NCBI GenBank assembly: GCA_002633005.1
Contig: NMRA01000111.1
Span: 340,866 to 404,865, forward strand
DNA length: 64,000 nt
Source of the DNA: Phoronis australis
Lineage: Eukaryota; Phoronida; Phoronidae
Direction: 5' to 3'
Below, one piece after another: positions 1 to 12,109 of the stretch. The notes beneath the pieces were generated by a model. It searched no databases. It was given only the letters and a program-made list of their open reading frames with translations, and had not been told where the DNA came from. Each line of letters starts with the position of its first letter. Position 1 is the stretch's first letter. A program made the position numbers and the translations under genes.

Positions 1-230
1 TGATGGGCTACTGCATTGTCGAAGGGCTACTTAATTAACGACTGAGGTATGCTATGACACAGTATTTTGATGTTTTTCATCAATAAACGTATTTTAGATG
101 TAAAATAGTCATTTTGGCACCATGCGAGGCCTTTAAAATGTCCATGGATGAAACCTTCTCAAAACTTCACCAACTATGTCAAGCGGGTTTGAACGAAAAC
201 CTTCAGATGTGAAGATTGGATATCTTAAGA

Positions 231-1611
231 GCACGTCCACGAATGGACCAGGCAAAAAGTGATAAAGGCTATGTCACGGATTTCCTCGATTATTTGCATG
301 ATGGTAGGGGTTGATGCCCCAACCTTCATACCAACGTTAATTTTTTTGCGTGCGCCACCTTGTGGTTGCTATGGGAACGTGTTGTTTTTCTGCCAATTCC
401 AAGCCTCGTTACAGCTACATTTTGGCACTTTTTGCGAACTTACCTTGAGAACAATAGTGCAAAATGAAACACTTCAAGTTCATCACTGAATTGGTGTGTC
501 TTTCAACGTGCCAGTCATAGAAAATGTCAAGGTTTCAGTTACATCTTAACCGTTTTTGAAGGCTACCAGTTTAGCTAGTTCGTGGTGATTCCAAAATGTT
601 GAAAATTGCCCTACTTCCTGCCTCAATATCTCAGCTGAAGCCAAATTTAAAACAACAAAACTACAACCAGTGTTTAGATTGATCTTAGCTCTACAAAATA
701 AAACCATTAAAAGTCTAGGCAATCACCCTTCTTTATACCGCTTCGGGCTCTAGAAGTAGGGCACCTCACCAAAATTATGCAACCGGCCAATGTCGCATAG
801 TAACAAATGTATGCGAGGATTCAAAATACAGTTTTGAAATCTTAAAATAGGCGATCGAACATATCAAGAGAGCTTTAATTTTGTTACTTTACAGAAAATA
901 ATGAGAAGCACAACAAGGTACGTTGGTTTCCTTTGACCCTGACGATAACGCTGCCAATAACATGTGCATATAATCACCGTTTCAAAATGCATTATGGTTG
1001 AGTAAAAAATCTCTAAAGTAAGTCTTCAGTTATACATAACTGGGAACTCAAATTCTGAAATTTTAATGTGTGGGTCTGATTGAAATTTAGTTTTCTAATG
1101 TTCTCGAAGTCGGTTGATCGTGTCCCGACGCATCTCAATTCAACGAATTTTATAAAAAACAACAATAGGTGTGTTGGGCCGTTAGGAGACAACTGCATCC
1201 CCATACAGTGTATATCACCAAACCCGAACAAATCAGACAGCAAAGTAGTTAGTCATAAAAAAGAGATGTATTGAAATGGTATTGGTTAGATGCTGTGAAA
1301 TGAGGTTAGAAAAACTGATCTGATAAGGATAGGCGACTACCGGTGAAATTGGCGTTGTTGAATAACTTTTCTTACGCTTCTCATTCGGGAAAGTCCCCAA
1401 ACAGCACACGCCCAGATGTGCATATGGATGTCTGAATATTCTCGCATTATGGATACCAATGTTTTTTAGTTTTCACCGACAACGCATAGAATGATGTATT
1501 TGCGGAAGGTTTGTAGACATTTTCATAAAAAACACAGGAAACCGAGTATTTCACACGCAAAATAGCAGAAAAATCAGTTCAGATGTTTTTTGCATCTATC
1601 ACAGTTAAAAT
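231..1611. other. Gene-free stretch
   Basis: I see no supported gene here. Short open frames exist on both strands, but none has a recognisable motif or splice context. It is the start of the 6.3-kb block (231-6563) absent from duplication copy 2. That block is bracketed by the 7-bp direct repeat CTTAAGA at 224-230 and 6557-6563. Confidence 0.6.
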
Positions 1612-1893
1612 GGCGGATTCCAGGAAGGGCCAAGGGGGCCATGCCCCCCTAAAGTTCTCCCAGATACCATTTGTCAGTTCGGGGTGCTAATTGGTGACTA
1701 GCATATGCGCGCACCCAGGGGGCTCCGTGGGCGAATGCACAATGCATTGGCCTTGAACAAACCCGGATTTTTTAGTATTAAGGTCCACAAACCCAAAAAT
1801 TCGAGACCCCTGTATCCCTACATTTTATGGTGGGCGCGCGGATGTGGCGAAATTCTGTGCCCTGCCCCCCCAACTCAAAATCCTGGATCCGCC
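1612..1893. mobile_element. Short foldback/MITE-like element (GGCGGATCC family)
   Basis: The left end reads GGCGGATTCCAGGA followed by a G-rich run. The right end is its inverted counterpart, a C-rich run followed by TCCTGGATCCGCC. The length of 282 bp and absence of coding capacity fit a non-autonomous TIR element. Related single ends occur near 15079, 17907, 38955 and, inverted, 61650. I could not define a target-site duplication. Confidence 0.6.
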
Positions 1894-2336
1894 CGAGTTT
1901 AGTATGGGTATGCAATGGTGTTTGGTGCTTACCATCGGTCAGACTCCAAAAATTCAGAAGTCTCGAGACTAATACATGTAGTGTCAGCTACTTCATTGAA
2001 AAATCATAAGACAATTCATGTGCAGCAAAACGAAAATAAAACACACAAAGTTAACATTCAGACTGCATATAGGTGAACTTGGGTAATCCAGCAAAGAGAT
2101 TTTGGAACAAAGTTGGGCAATATTTAAAAACTGTTCTGATTTAAATTATTGTTTATTATGTTAGACATAGAGATACAGCAGAGCAGGTTATACTGTACTT
2201 ATGTAGCAAAACGATAAGATAGCCAAATATTAAACAAAAACCAAAATAGTTTAGAGAATAGTAATACTATATTGAGGCTGATATAGGACACAGGCAAATT
2301 ACACGACATAAATCAAGTAAATAGAAAAGAACAAGT

Positions 2337-3321
2337 GTGGTCACATTTACAAAATGCGAGCAAATTAGGTGTACAATGAGACACCTTTAGTCAGCATAGA
2401 TGACACGTCACGAAATGGAAATAGCATTTTGTCTGACTACTTTTGATATACTGTATTTCAAATGTCTCTGAGTCTTGTATACATGAAATGTGCTACTGCG
2501 GCAATTCCATTGACTCAACAATCTTTTGTCACAATTGAAATCGACGGTCTTCCTCAGCGATTCTTTTCATTCCAAAGGCATCAAATTGTGCGAGTTTCCC
2601 AGAACGATTGAGTGCTGCCAAACGGGAAAATATTTAATCTGCTGAGGTGAGAGACATTCTTCAGAACATCAATACGACCAGGAGCAATACATTCATGGGT
2701 AACATATAATGCTTTGCTGGCTTTTTGTTTGTAATATCGTTAGGACCTTTCGGCAAATTCATCGACGTCAATTAGAAGCTGGGTCCTAACAGGGTTGACT
2801 CTTCCATCAGACGCAGCAGTGAGAAACTGATNAACAAATGTGGTCACATTTACAAAATGCGAGCAAATTAGGTGTACAATGAGACACCTTTAGTCAGCAT
2901 AGATGACAGGTCACGAAATGGAAATAGCATTTTGTCTGACTACTTTTGACATACTGTATTTCAAATGTCTCTGAGTCTTGTATACATGAAATGTGCTACT
3001 GCGGCAATTCCATTGACTCAATAATCTTTTGTCACAATTCAAATCGACGGTCTTCCTCAGCGATTTTTTTCATTCCAAAGGCATTAAATTGTGCGAGTTT
3101 CCCTGTGCTGCCAAACGGGAAAATATTTAATCTGCTGAGGCGAGAGACATTCTTCAGAACATCAATATGACCAGGAGCAATACATTCATGGGTAACATAT
3201 AATGCTTCGCTGGCTTTTTGTTTGTAATATCGCTAGGACCTTTCGGCAAATTCATCAATGTCAGTTAGAAGCTGGGTCCTAACAGGGTTGACTCTTCCAT
3301 CAGATGCAGCAGTGAGAAACT
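2337..3321. repeat. Near-identical direct repeat joined at a single N (2832)
   Basis: Bases 2337-2831 and 2840-3321 are the same sequence with scattered substitutions and one indel of about 23 nt, offset by about 503 bp. The only ambiguous base nearby, N at 2832, is exactly at the junction. Two haplotype versions laid end to end by the assembler explain this better than a real tandem duplication. Confidence 0.8.
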
Positions 3322-3394
3322 AATTCGACTTATGGATCTTTGGCGTGGGCGGCCAGAATGATGGTTGGTCCCCCTCGTCTCCACTTGAAAATTT
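3003..3394 (-). pseudogene. Coding-like relic of unknown family
   Basis: After a plausible acceptor (TTTACAG) at about 3395, one minus-strand frame stays open for about 110 codons except for two TAG stops. Its composition looks protein-like, with segments such as GDEGDQPSFWPPTPKIH and IDVLKNVSRLSRLN. The haplotype-like neighbour at 2500-2831 has the same frame, with a stop at the same position as the second one. I do not recognise the family. It could be a degraded transposon ORF or an exon of a dead gene. The frame is chosen by eye. Confidence 0.35.
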
Positions 3395-3399
3395 TGCCT

Positions 3400-6110
3400 G
3401 TAAATATTACAATTATATGCAACTTAATCCGTAAACACAAGAATTATATTTTCCATAAATAGCCTTTCCCCAAAGTATTTATTTTCACCATTCAAAATAG
3501 CTTGGAAAGATGGCCACTCACATATGCATGCTACCCTCATTGTGTGCAAGCACTACTCAAAACAAAAGGTGTCGTCATTTAATCAAAACGTAAGTTCACT
3601 ACTAAAACCTGGAAAACCATCAATTTTGATATATAGCATTGCCACGGCTTCGAAATGCCATAAAGTTAAGACAAGATCCAACACTCTTCATGCCACGATG
3701 CTGATTGAGAAAATTTTATGTTTTAGTACATGATTTTCAGGCTAAAAGGAATACAATTGCATCTTCAAAATTTGCCTCAGTGGTCACTAAAACAACCCGG
3801 AGCAACTATAAAAATCCTATTTGGAGTACCTAAGCTTTCATTACAAGCAGTCTTCCCTCTCAGAGGAATTTTCAAATGTTGACAATTGTGGTGAAATAAC
3901 TGGAACAGAACTAAGCAGATTGTGCACTTATGAACATAGCTCCTCAAATAAACATACAGACAGCGTAGTTCAAGGTCTGTTAACGCTATCCATTGACTCA
4001 CAAGCTCTGGCCCAAACTCGCAAAACATAACTTATGCACCCAAAAATCGCAGTGCCTGGAGCCAAATCCACTTAGTCTGAGAGACATGGTTGACAAGACA
4101 GTAAATACAGAATATGTGCAAAGTGTTTTGTCTGCAAATACAAGGACTGTGTTACAGTCCATTAGTAATGTTTCCTAGCAGATGAGTTAGTGAGACTGTC
4201 ACCAGTTTTTGAGTCAATGCGCAGTTTACAAGCCCACCGGCCCTGTTTATATTTGAGGCAATTTGCGCAAACCTTGTAGTTACATACTTCTGTAACTATG
4301 GACAACTTGTGCAGTAAAACTTCAGAGACGCAAAATTCGCTGAATGCACGGCATTTTTATTTGTCTATGAGGTTTATAAGCAACCACAATACAACTGAAA
4401 TAAAAATCAACTGCAACTACTGTTTTGCTATCATTAAATGTTGATGCACTTAATCCTGGAACCAAGAATCTCAGAAAAAGGTTTTGTGCAACAACACTCC
4501 AATTCATTAACTAACTACTTACTAGTACTCTTTCTGTAGTAAGCTCAACAACAGTGGCTAACTTCTTTGGTAAACGCTTACAATTTCTGCATAGACCTGC
4601 AATAGAATTTTATGGAAAGTAGGCATAACAGAACTCCCAATAGAATGCTGTATTTTGAATCCCCAAATGTTTTCCCCAGTCTTGTTCATGAGGTTGAATG
4701 CTTCAGGTATTAGGGACTTTAACAGTGTTAAAACTTTAGCCATGTTAATTAAATTAGGCCCCATTATAATGAGGTTCCACTGCATATTTGGAAAATTATG
4801 TATCTCTGGTTATACAGATAGAGCAATGTGACCAATCAGAAGTGACTACAGGTGAATTAGATGAGAAATTGGTGTCAGCTAGGAGACAAGGGCTCGATTA
4901 AATCTTTAGATAATGGACACCAAATTTCCAATTTTTACACATGCGTACTCATAAAATGGAATGTATTTCGACAAACCCTAAATATTGAGATAAAGTGAAT
5001 ATTTTACTAATACAAGTCAGTACTGGAAGAAGTTACTAAAATTACTCTAGTACTCCAGTGTGGCTTTACTTCATGTAGGGTTGTGCCCTTCATGGCGATT
5101 GCAGTCAGAATCTAGTTGAGAAAGCAAATACAACAAGGTCGTTATCAACAGGTATAGAGTATCGATGACCTGCAGCAGCATAACAACTTACATAAAAAAA
5201 AAAACTTACCTGACCCAACTGGTATCGATACATTCTGTTCTTCCAGAAATTCTTTGTTGACTGTATTTCCACTTACATTCCAAACGCAAGCTTGGCCTTG
5301 GGCTTAGAGCCTTTCTGATGTTGAAGGTGGGCACATATCTTACTTTTACTTGGCCTCCATCTGATTCCATGCTGAGATCGACGATTTTCACAAACTGGGG
5401 GGTGGGGGGCAAACTGTTGTAAACAAGCCCACTCTCACCCTGGCAAGAATCAGCTGCCACTTTCAGTTTCAACATTGTCACTGAACGGAACTGGGTCGGT
5501 GACTTTAACATATTTCAGATGGCTTGCTATGGACTTGCTGCAATCAGTTAGTGCTTCAATTGGTTGCTGCATGGTTTCGATATTCCTTTGAAGCTCCATA
5601 AACCAGATTTGAAGGATTATGACAACGAACACACTATATTAACTACTTCCACCGCGTCGCACTTCCACCACCTCATCAGCCATTTTTTCTTCAGTGATAT
5701 CAGAGACACCTGAAGGGCTCTTCATCAAAAGGGTAATTCACAGTAAAAAAAAAACAAAACAAAAAAATAATAATTTTATAGAATTTTATTTGCTAAAAAA
5801 TAATCCCAACAATTTAACAGCCATTTGAGCACTTTTAAATCTCAAAACTCAACATTTTCGATGACTAGTAGCTATTGTCACAAGTGCTCACTTTGGCTGA
5901 GGTGGCTGCGAACAATTGCTAATTACTATATGAAGACATGTGTTTGCCGGTGGTTTTGATGCCAAATATCTATTCTACTAAGATAGATCAAACCCACGAT
6001 TAAGTTTCAAAGTGTAAAATTTGGCTTCAGCTGAGATTGACTCATTCAAACCTGGGCAAGTTATCCATGTTTTCTGTTTGTATGACCCAATGACCCTTCA
6101 AACCCCAAAA
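3400..6110. other. Gene-free stretch
   Basis: I see no convincing gene. A minus-strand frame with an ATG near 5685 and segments around 5206-5632 is open for short runs, but it shows no motif and no consistent splice sites. A-rich runs occur near 5740-5770. Confidence 0.5.
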
Positions 6111-6327
6111 TGTGGAATTTAAGGTGCAACTTGACACTTATATTTTTCATTTTTAGGAAGACAATGGATGACTTTATACAAAACAGTAGCTATTTCATTT
6201 TCTAGTAGCTTCTGTAATNTGGAATTTAAGGTGCAACTTGACACTTTTATTTTTCATTTTTAGGAAGACAATGGATGACTTTATACAAAACAGTATCTAT
6301 TTCATTTTCTAGTAGCTTCTGTAATTA
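6111..6327. repeat. Direct repeat joined at a single N (6219)
   Basis: Bases 6111-6218 and 6220-6327 are almost the same 108-bp sequence (TGTGGAATTTAAGGTGCAAC at the start, CTTCTGTAAT at the end) with very few differences. The single N at 6219 is the join. This is the same pattern as at 2832 and 61642, so an assembly join is likely. Confidence 0.8.
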
Positions 6328-7266
6328 CTTACAATGTCACAAAAACTGTGATTATTGGGTTAAGTTCTGATAGTGGTTTTCAGTGAAAACTGAGGTACCC
6401 GACTTTTAAGCTACCTAACGCGATAGAATTTGTTTAAAGTGCATTTTAGTAATTACCATAAGAAAGTAAACAAAAATGCATAATATGATCCGAATCCGTC
6501 ACATAGGGTTTATCACCCCTGCATGGATTTTTGCCTGGTCTGAAGTGTACTGCACTCTTAAGATAAAAAGTGTTCTCAGAATTAAAAAAAACACGGCTCA
6601 CCAGATGACACGCAACATTTTAGTGGTATGTTACAATAGATTGTGTAGGAAACGGTCAAAAAGTTCACCATTCTCAGCATTTTGAGATTTCAGTCAGGTG
6701 AGCGGAGACAGAACATGTTCTGAATATGTTCATTGTTGAAAAATATAATTGCATTAAATAGTATGCAAAAGAGTTATATCAGCTCACCTTAAAGGACAAT
6801 GTGGCACTCAGTAAATCATTTTCGGACATATGTTTAGTCAAGGCCCAATTATAACCTAAGGTTTTGTATCAGCTTGAATATACTTTTGGTATTTAATATT
6901 TCTGACACTCACAAACAGAAACATTACGAGTTGGCAACGGCACAAAATGATGGAAGGAGGGTGTAAGATATTTTACGTCTGTTAGCTCAGGGAGCCTCAC
7001 GACCACGCGTTTGTTCGTAGCTGTTTGTAGGCTGAATGAGATTTGCAGATCACCTGGCTCACATTTGTGTATGAACTTTTATGTTTGCTGGCTTGTTTTC
7101 TGCCCACTTGGGTGGGCAGTGTACATTTGGCTTGACAGTGGAGAGGATGAGAGCTACCATATTGAGATAATTTCAATTCCTGTTATGGTAATTTTGTATT
7201 TGGTATTTTTGTATTTGCATTTTGGTCTATTGTGAGTTTTGTTTCTATGTTATTTTATTTTTGTAG

Positions 7267-7450
7267 AATCGAAACAGAGAAGACTTGTAAGAACACAACT
7301 GTGAAATGTTTCGAGTATCTTAATAAAGCATTATTAAAGCCATGTCTTCTTGTCTCGCCGACACTGACAGAGTGTGTTGGTGAGCTTACTAGGCAGTGGA
7401 CCAAATCTCATAGCATTCAGTGCCGTGAGTACTTTGAGGTGGAAGGGTAA
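7267..7450 (+). pseudogene. Open frame conserved in both duplication copies
   Basis: A polypyrimidine tract and TTTTTGTAG acceptor precede an open frame of about 60 codons ending in TAA. The same frame is open at 33339-33522. The encoded segment (for example TEKTCKNTTVKC, then GELTRQWTKSHS) is unfamiliar. Most differences between the two copies change the residue, which argues against present selection on the protein. It may be the last exon of a dead gene or a chance frame. Confidence 0.3.
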
Positions 7451-8624
7451 CCTAAATTTTCTATGTAACTAGAGAATATGCATAAAATTAAAAGTGCAAA
7501 ATGTTCCCGCATCTAGAAACCTTGTATATTTTCTAAATGGTGTTTTTGTTTTAAGAAATATTATCCACGTTCCTGCCACTTGGTGGTGCTTTTTTATTGA
7601 ATTGACCAATCAGACAGCCAGATTATATTGCGGTGCTTAGTAACTTTAATATGGCAGCTCTGATAGAAGGTGATTCAAGATTTATCAAACAGCACTAAGT
7701 TGTGATAACCAGAACTTGAAGAAGCTCAGAGAAGCATTCCGACGAAAGCTCATGGACTATGCAAATCTGTGGAGATGGAAAAGAAGAGGTGTCACAAAAG
7801 TTTGTGCAGGAAAACAGCTTCTTTGCCCAACTGGCTTATGACAAAACATTTCCTGCTGTACTACTCCACTGCTTTAGAAAAATATTGAAAAGAGATAGAA
7901 ACGCATAGCAACGTTCCAAGATACCAGCAGTAGTAGCAAAGCTGAAACTGCTAAAAGTGACACAGATGATACCCAAGATCTTCCAATGAGATCAATTAGG
8001 CTTCCAAAATCTTAAACACCGAGTTAATAGAACATTCTGACACATGAGTGCATCTTTTGCGACCAGGGAAAGAGTATTACGGACCATAGTTCAAGAGAGA
8101 GAAAGAAGTAACAGCTTTCTTTCTTTGAAAAACAGGTATGTGTTTTTGAAAGGCACATCATAGTAGTGTCCTCCAATTGTATTCAGTATTTATCCCCAGC
8201 TGTCTTTTATCTTGTTCAGCACCTAGGCTGCCCAGGCCTTAGACAATACGGCTGTCTTGAGTGGCATAATAGAGATGGTCTCCATACCATAGGTCCCCCA
8301 TAAGCCTGATGCTGATTATGCGTCACACTTATTAAACGATCAAAGTAATGTTGCTATCAGTTTAGAATTACATTTTGCGCAAAGCAGGATGATTTAGGAG
8401 GCCGTTAATGTTTCTTTTGTTTCCAGATTAAACAAATACCCCTGCAGTCCATTTTTTCGAACAGTCCGCCGTTCAGTTGATTGCGCCAGGTGATAACCAA
8501 CCATCCATTTTGTCAAACGTTGCTTACCTTAAATGAAAATCGACTGGCTATGCTGACCAACTAGTTCTATATATTTCGTGCATGTCTCTGGGTGGTTTTT
8601 CGGCCAGTACTTGACGAGTCATAA

Positions 8625-9290
8625 TTGGCAGGGGTGTACTTTAAATGCAAGGTGGATGGTTACCCACATTTTACCACCAAATTCATCGTGTTCAAGACAC
8701 TGGAAGGCCTACGACGTTGTGCGAAAACTGTTGACACGCGACTATCTATTGATTCTGAGATACTGTACCAGTTGGTCCACAGCCTGCACCTAGTCTGTTC
8801 CTCTACGCAGCTTTTCAAGACAGCGTATGTTTTGGCGTTCTTTGTTTTATTTCGAATATCGGAATTAGTTGGCCCAAACAATGGAGGTCTTCAAGCGAAC
8901 GACGTCTCCTTTGCCAACACCAGGATCTTCATTAAAATCAGATCATCCAAGACCGACCAGCGTGGGAAGACGTCGACACTCGTTCTGCATCCCTTATCGC
9001 ACCACCCACTTATAAGCCCGGTGGACAACGTACTCAAATTTCACAAACTCAGACCACCAAGCACCCACTAATTCCTCCGTCATTTTGGTCGAAAACCCCT
9101 CACTCGCTATCAGTTTAGCGCTATCCTTCAGTCGCCATTGAAGAATCTGGGCGTCGAACAGGGCAGATACCGGTCGCATCGGTGCTGCCACAGCGGCAAG
9201 CACAGCTGGCTAGACACTGGAACAAATCAGACTCGCAGGCAGATGGTCTACACACTCAAAAACATACGAAACGTAACGTATGTTCATTTA
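8625..9290 (+). pseudogene. Tyrosine recombinase (phage-integrase fold) relic
   Basis: The frame from 8625 to 9071 carries FVLFRISELVG, the helix holding the first catalytic Arg, followed by SSKTDQRGKTSTLVL, which fits the beta-hairpin with the catalytic Lys. After a TAA at 9069 the frame continues with LTRYQFSAILQSPLKNLG. A frameshift then leads to RIGAATAASTAG, which corresponds to the HxxR box, and to EQIRLAGRWSTHSKTYE, which fits the GRW box and terminal Tyr. The gene is broken by at least two stops and one frameshift and lacks its N-terminus. DNA strand exchange during element integration is the known family role. Confidence 0.7.
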
Positions 9291-9363
9291 TTTCTGAAAA
9301 AGTAATAATCCACAATTTGGACTGGTTCTAAAAGACGGTGTAAGTTTTACAGGGCCTTATACC

Positions 9364-9859
9364 GTATGGATTGTGGGATCGTCGATCATCAAACGGGCCT
9401 TTGGTCTTGCCAGGACAAGTTCCGACGGAACGAATACAATGATGAAACGCCTTGAAAATCAGCCGTCGTAGATCATCCTGCACTGCGCTGGCAACGACAT
9501 TGGTCAAACTAAATTACATGAGCTATGCACCTCTCTCAAGGCAGATATTTCCAGAATCCACAACAAATTTCCACACAGCACAATTGTTTGGTCCGCAATA
9601 CTACCAAGGTTACAATGGAAAAGAGGCGCCTGGAAGTCATTTACACCCCAAGGCCAGAATCAACTTCATGGCGCCTAAGACTTTTCTCACTTATTCTGGG
9701 TGCTACATCAGACACCCTGACATTATGAGAGATTCCAGGTTGCTGTTCCATCCAGACGTAGTCCACAAGTCCCCGTTAGGAAAGGATATTTTTCTGAATG
9801 ATATAAAGGGTGCCTTAGAGCATTTCACTGCTGGCGGACCTCGGTTATATGGTCAATAG
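9364..9859 (+). pseudogene. SGNH-hydrolase-like relic of the same element
   Basis: One frame begins VWIVGSSIIKRA, which fits SGNH block I with its Gly-x-Ser nucleophile. It then reaches LHCAGNDIGQTKL, which fits block III (GND) after an internal TAG. The frame shifts and ends in LFHPDVVHKSPLGKDIFL, with the block V Asp and His at 9755-9757 and 9764-9766 (DxxH). Length and order of blocks match the SGNH domains carried by some animal mobile elements. At least one stop and one frameshift break it. Confidence 0.65.
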
Positions 9860-10189
9860 GCCTCTGTTTTGCTTAGGTAAATGTTTTCCAGATGGTAGCT
9901 TTCTTTAGGTGTATCACCATATATTGTTTTATCTTATATCATATTATATTGTTCAACTGCCCCTACCTGTTCCCACATCCCCTTTCACTCCTATTCGTCC
10001 CTTGACTACCAGGGTCACTGCCCCAACGCAGGTTGTGGCGGTGGAAAGGATTGCTCATCCATGAACAACCCTGCCCATGTAGCACACCTTGGGCCACAAC
10101 ACCACGTTCCTTACAATATCTCTTTTTATCACTCCGGCTGCTCTGCTCACTCAGCTTGTCCGGAACATGCTTTGCAGGTTGTTATAGCC

Positions 10190-10455
10190 CAGTTGGCTGT
10201 TTGATGTACCCACTTGGTACTTTATTGTATGCTATTTGCCCATTTGGCAGTTTGTACCCATTTGGTACTTGTTACTGAATTTGCCGTTTTGCTCGGCCCA
10301 CTTGGTAGGCAATTGGTCAATACCCATTTCGTATTATGTACCCGTTTGGTACTATGCTAACCTGTGCCATTTAGTATCTGATACTCAATTACCCATTGGG
10401 TATCGCAACTCCGTTTGTTATCTCTTGGAATTAAGGTACCCATCCGGTACCATCT
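10190..10455. repeat. Array of degenerate palindromic units (TACCCATTTGGTA)
   Basis: At least eight short units of the form TACCC-A/G-TTTGGTA and variants (TACCCACTTGGTA, TACCCGTTTGGTA, TACCCATCCGGTA) recur at irregular spacing. Each is an interrupted palindrome, TACC facing GGTA. The array sits downstream of the SGNH relic, near the right end of the inserted element. Ngaro/DIRS elements have unusual repeat termini, so these could be end sequences. Slippage-grown satellite is the alternative. Confidence 0.6.
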
Positions 10456-10910
10456 AGGAATATTCATTTGTACAGCTGTGACCATGAAATTCTCAATGTA
10501 ATTTAAAATATATATTATTATTGTAAATTTGTATGAAATCTGTGTGAACAAATTTTCCACCGGGACATTTATTTCCAGAAACATAAGTCAAAGTCATTAT
10601 TTTCCAAAAATCAGTTTAGTAGTCTGAAATGTAGAGAGTGAACTTAAAAATAAAACATTTTTATTTTCAGATGTATTTCCAATCCGTCTGCGACGTTCAA
10701 TCAATGTCACAAATTAAGGCTAATGTGTAAATTTATGCTGTGTACTGCCTGGAAAAAGATATTTGCTCAAATCTATCAGAAAATTCATTTCAATGTCATA
10801 CCAATTTTGAAAAGAGGACTTTAAGTAGCCATAATTCCGTCAGCGACACCAACGCGTTATTGGTATTTGACCCTATATCTTAATCATTACACAGCGAGCT
10901 TTGGTTAAAT

Positions 10911-12109
10911 AAAGGAGTGTAGAATAATAGTTAACTTGTGATTTCGCTGTTACCGCTACTACTAGCGCCATCAAGTGGGGAATAAGCAACGGTTAAGTAG
11001 GAAGCGCGAGAACAACGGCGAAAAGCGCATTTTGCAATGCTATGAATTTCACTAATTCAATCCACGAAAATCCCAGACTTGTCATTTTTACGTTACCTAA
11101 GGATCCAGAAAGGTAAGGATTATTTGTTATTTAAAAATTGATACATTGCATGTCATATTCTGTGTTCTGTTCACGGTCGGAAGACAAGTCGATTGCATTC
11201 CCGGTGCCGTGGTCTGTAGTGTAGGCTAATGTACAGGCTACGCTCTACCTTCTGCAGATACTTTGTTGTCAATATATGTCTACTAAAATTATATGTGAGG
11301 GAGCCTCAGAATGGAATAAATTGTTGTGGTATGATGAATTACCTTGCTTTTTTCTTCTTATATGCGTTACAGCTACTACAATAACCCGATTGTCTGCACC
11401 GGTAACAGCCTATCGTATTCAATAGGTAACGCATTAAAAAATGTTGGGTAGACATGAAACGAGCAGTGAGCTGGGAGCTCCTTGTAATGAAAAGTTGTAA
11501 AACAGACGGGATGGTACTGGGGCATGATGACCACCAGTCACTGCAAGCATGCACAAAACGAGGGCTAATCTTTTTTACCACCTCAGCACATGTGGTCAAT
11601 TGTCAAGGGAACAACCAAAATTTGTGACGATGGCCGGAGCTCAGCACCATGTAGCACTTCTCCCATGTATCCCCTGGGGTAACACCACCCAGAACCCTCA
11701 AGAGCAGTCACTAGAATTATGTTGTCCATGGAGATATGAAATGTTATAAAGAACGGTAATTAGCCTTATTAAGAACTCCAACATGAAACAAAACCGTGAT
11801 GCCTTTTGAAGAGAGCTTCAAGAGAATGAAAGCAAATTAATGCACTTTAATATTGATTAAAATAAATTTCATTCTCATTCGAGGATATTTACTTTCATGT
11901 TTTACCCATTTTCAACAACACAGTAATTTTATTGAACGTCGAACGTCAAAAAGCAGCGGTATGAATTGATCAGTGTTGACATGGTTTGGACTGCGCCGCT
12001 AAATTAGTGTTGCTTATTCGCCGCTTGGGGCGCTAGTTTTTCAACCGATAACCATTGCGGCGAATGGCGAGATGGCGGAATGAACTCTTCCACTCTATGT
12101 ACACTCCTT
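10911..12109 (+). mobile_element. P-like non-autonomous DNA transposon, copy 1
   Basis: The ends are inverted: AAAGGAGTGTA at the left and TACACTCCTT at the right. They are flanked by an 8-bp near-duplication, GGTTAAAT (10903-10910) and GCTTAAAT (12110-12117). Subterminal inverted repeats share CTAGCGCC and GAATAAGCAAC. P-family elements make 8-bp duplications and encode THAP-domain transposases. Inside, an ATG frame at 11042-11112 ends in VIFTLPKDPER at a GTAAGG donor, resembling the middle of a THAP domain. An 86-codon minus-strand frame (11339-11599) of unknown meaning is open in both copies. The same insertion is in duplication copy 2. Confidence 0.6.

Larger units (their letters stand above)
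8576..10733 (+). mobile_element. Decayed tyrosine-recombinase element with SGNH hydrolase (Ngaro/DIRS-like or Crypton-like)
   Basis: This 2.16-kb segment is missing at the equivalent point of duplication copy 2: TATATAT joins directly to TATGCTAATGTGTACTGCC near 34610. It contains a tyrosine-recombinase relic, then an SGNH-hydrolase relic, then a field of short palindromic repeats. Ngaro-type retrotransposons of animals are known to pair a tyrosine recombinase with a hydrolase ORF, so a 5'-truncated Ngaro/DIRS-like element is my first choice. No reverse transcriptase remains, so a Crypton-like DNA element is not excluded. Confidence 0.65.

Noticed and set aside
5206-5700. Minus-strand exon candidates with an ATG near 5685
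   Set aside because: Short open runs without domain, consistent splice sites or a duplicate to compare with.
9452-9859. Independent 135-codon gene
   Set aside because: Its C-terminal part is the end of the frameshifted SGNH relic and its N-terminal part is out of frame with the domain; counted there instead.
10190-10455. CRISPR-like array
   Set aside because: Units are short, degenerate palindromes at irregular spacing in a eukaryotic mobile element; no direct repeats with unique spacers of constant length.
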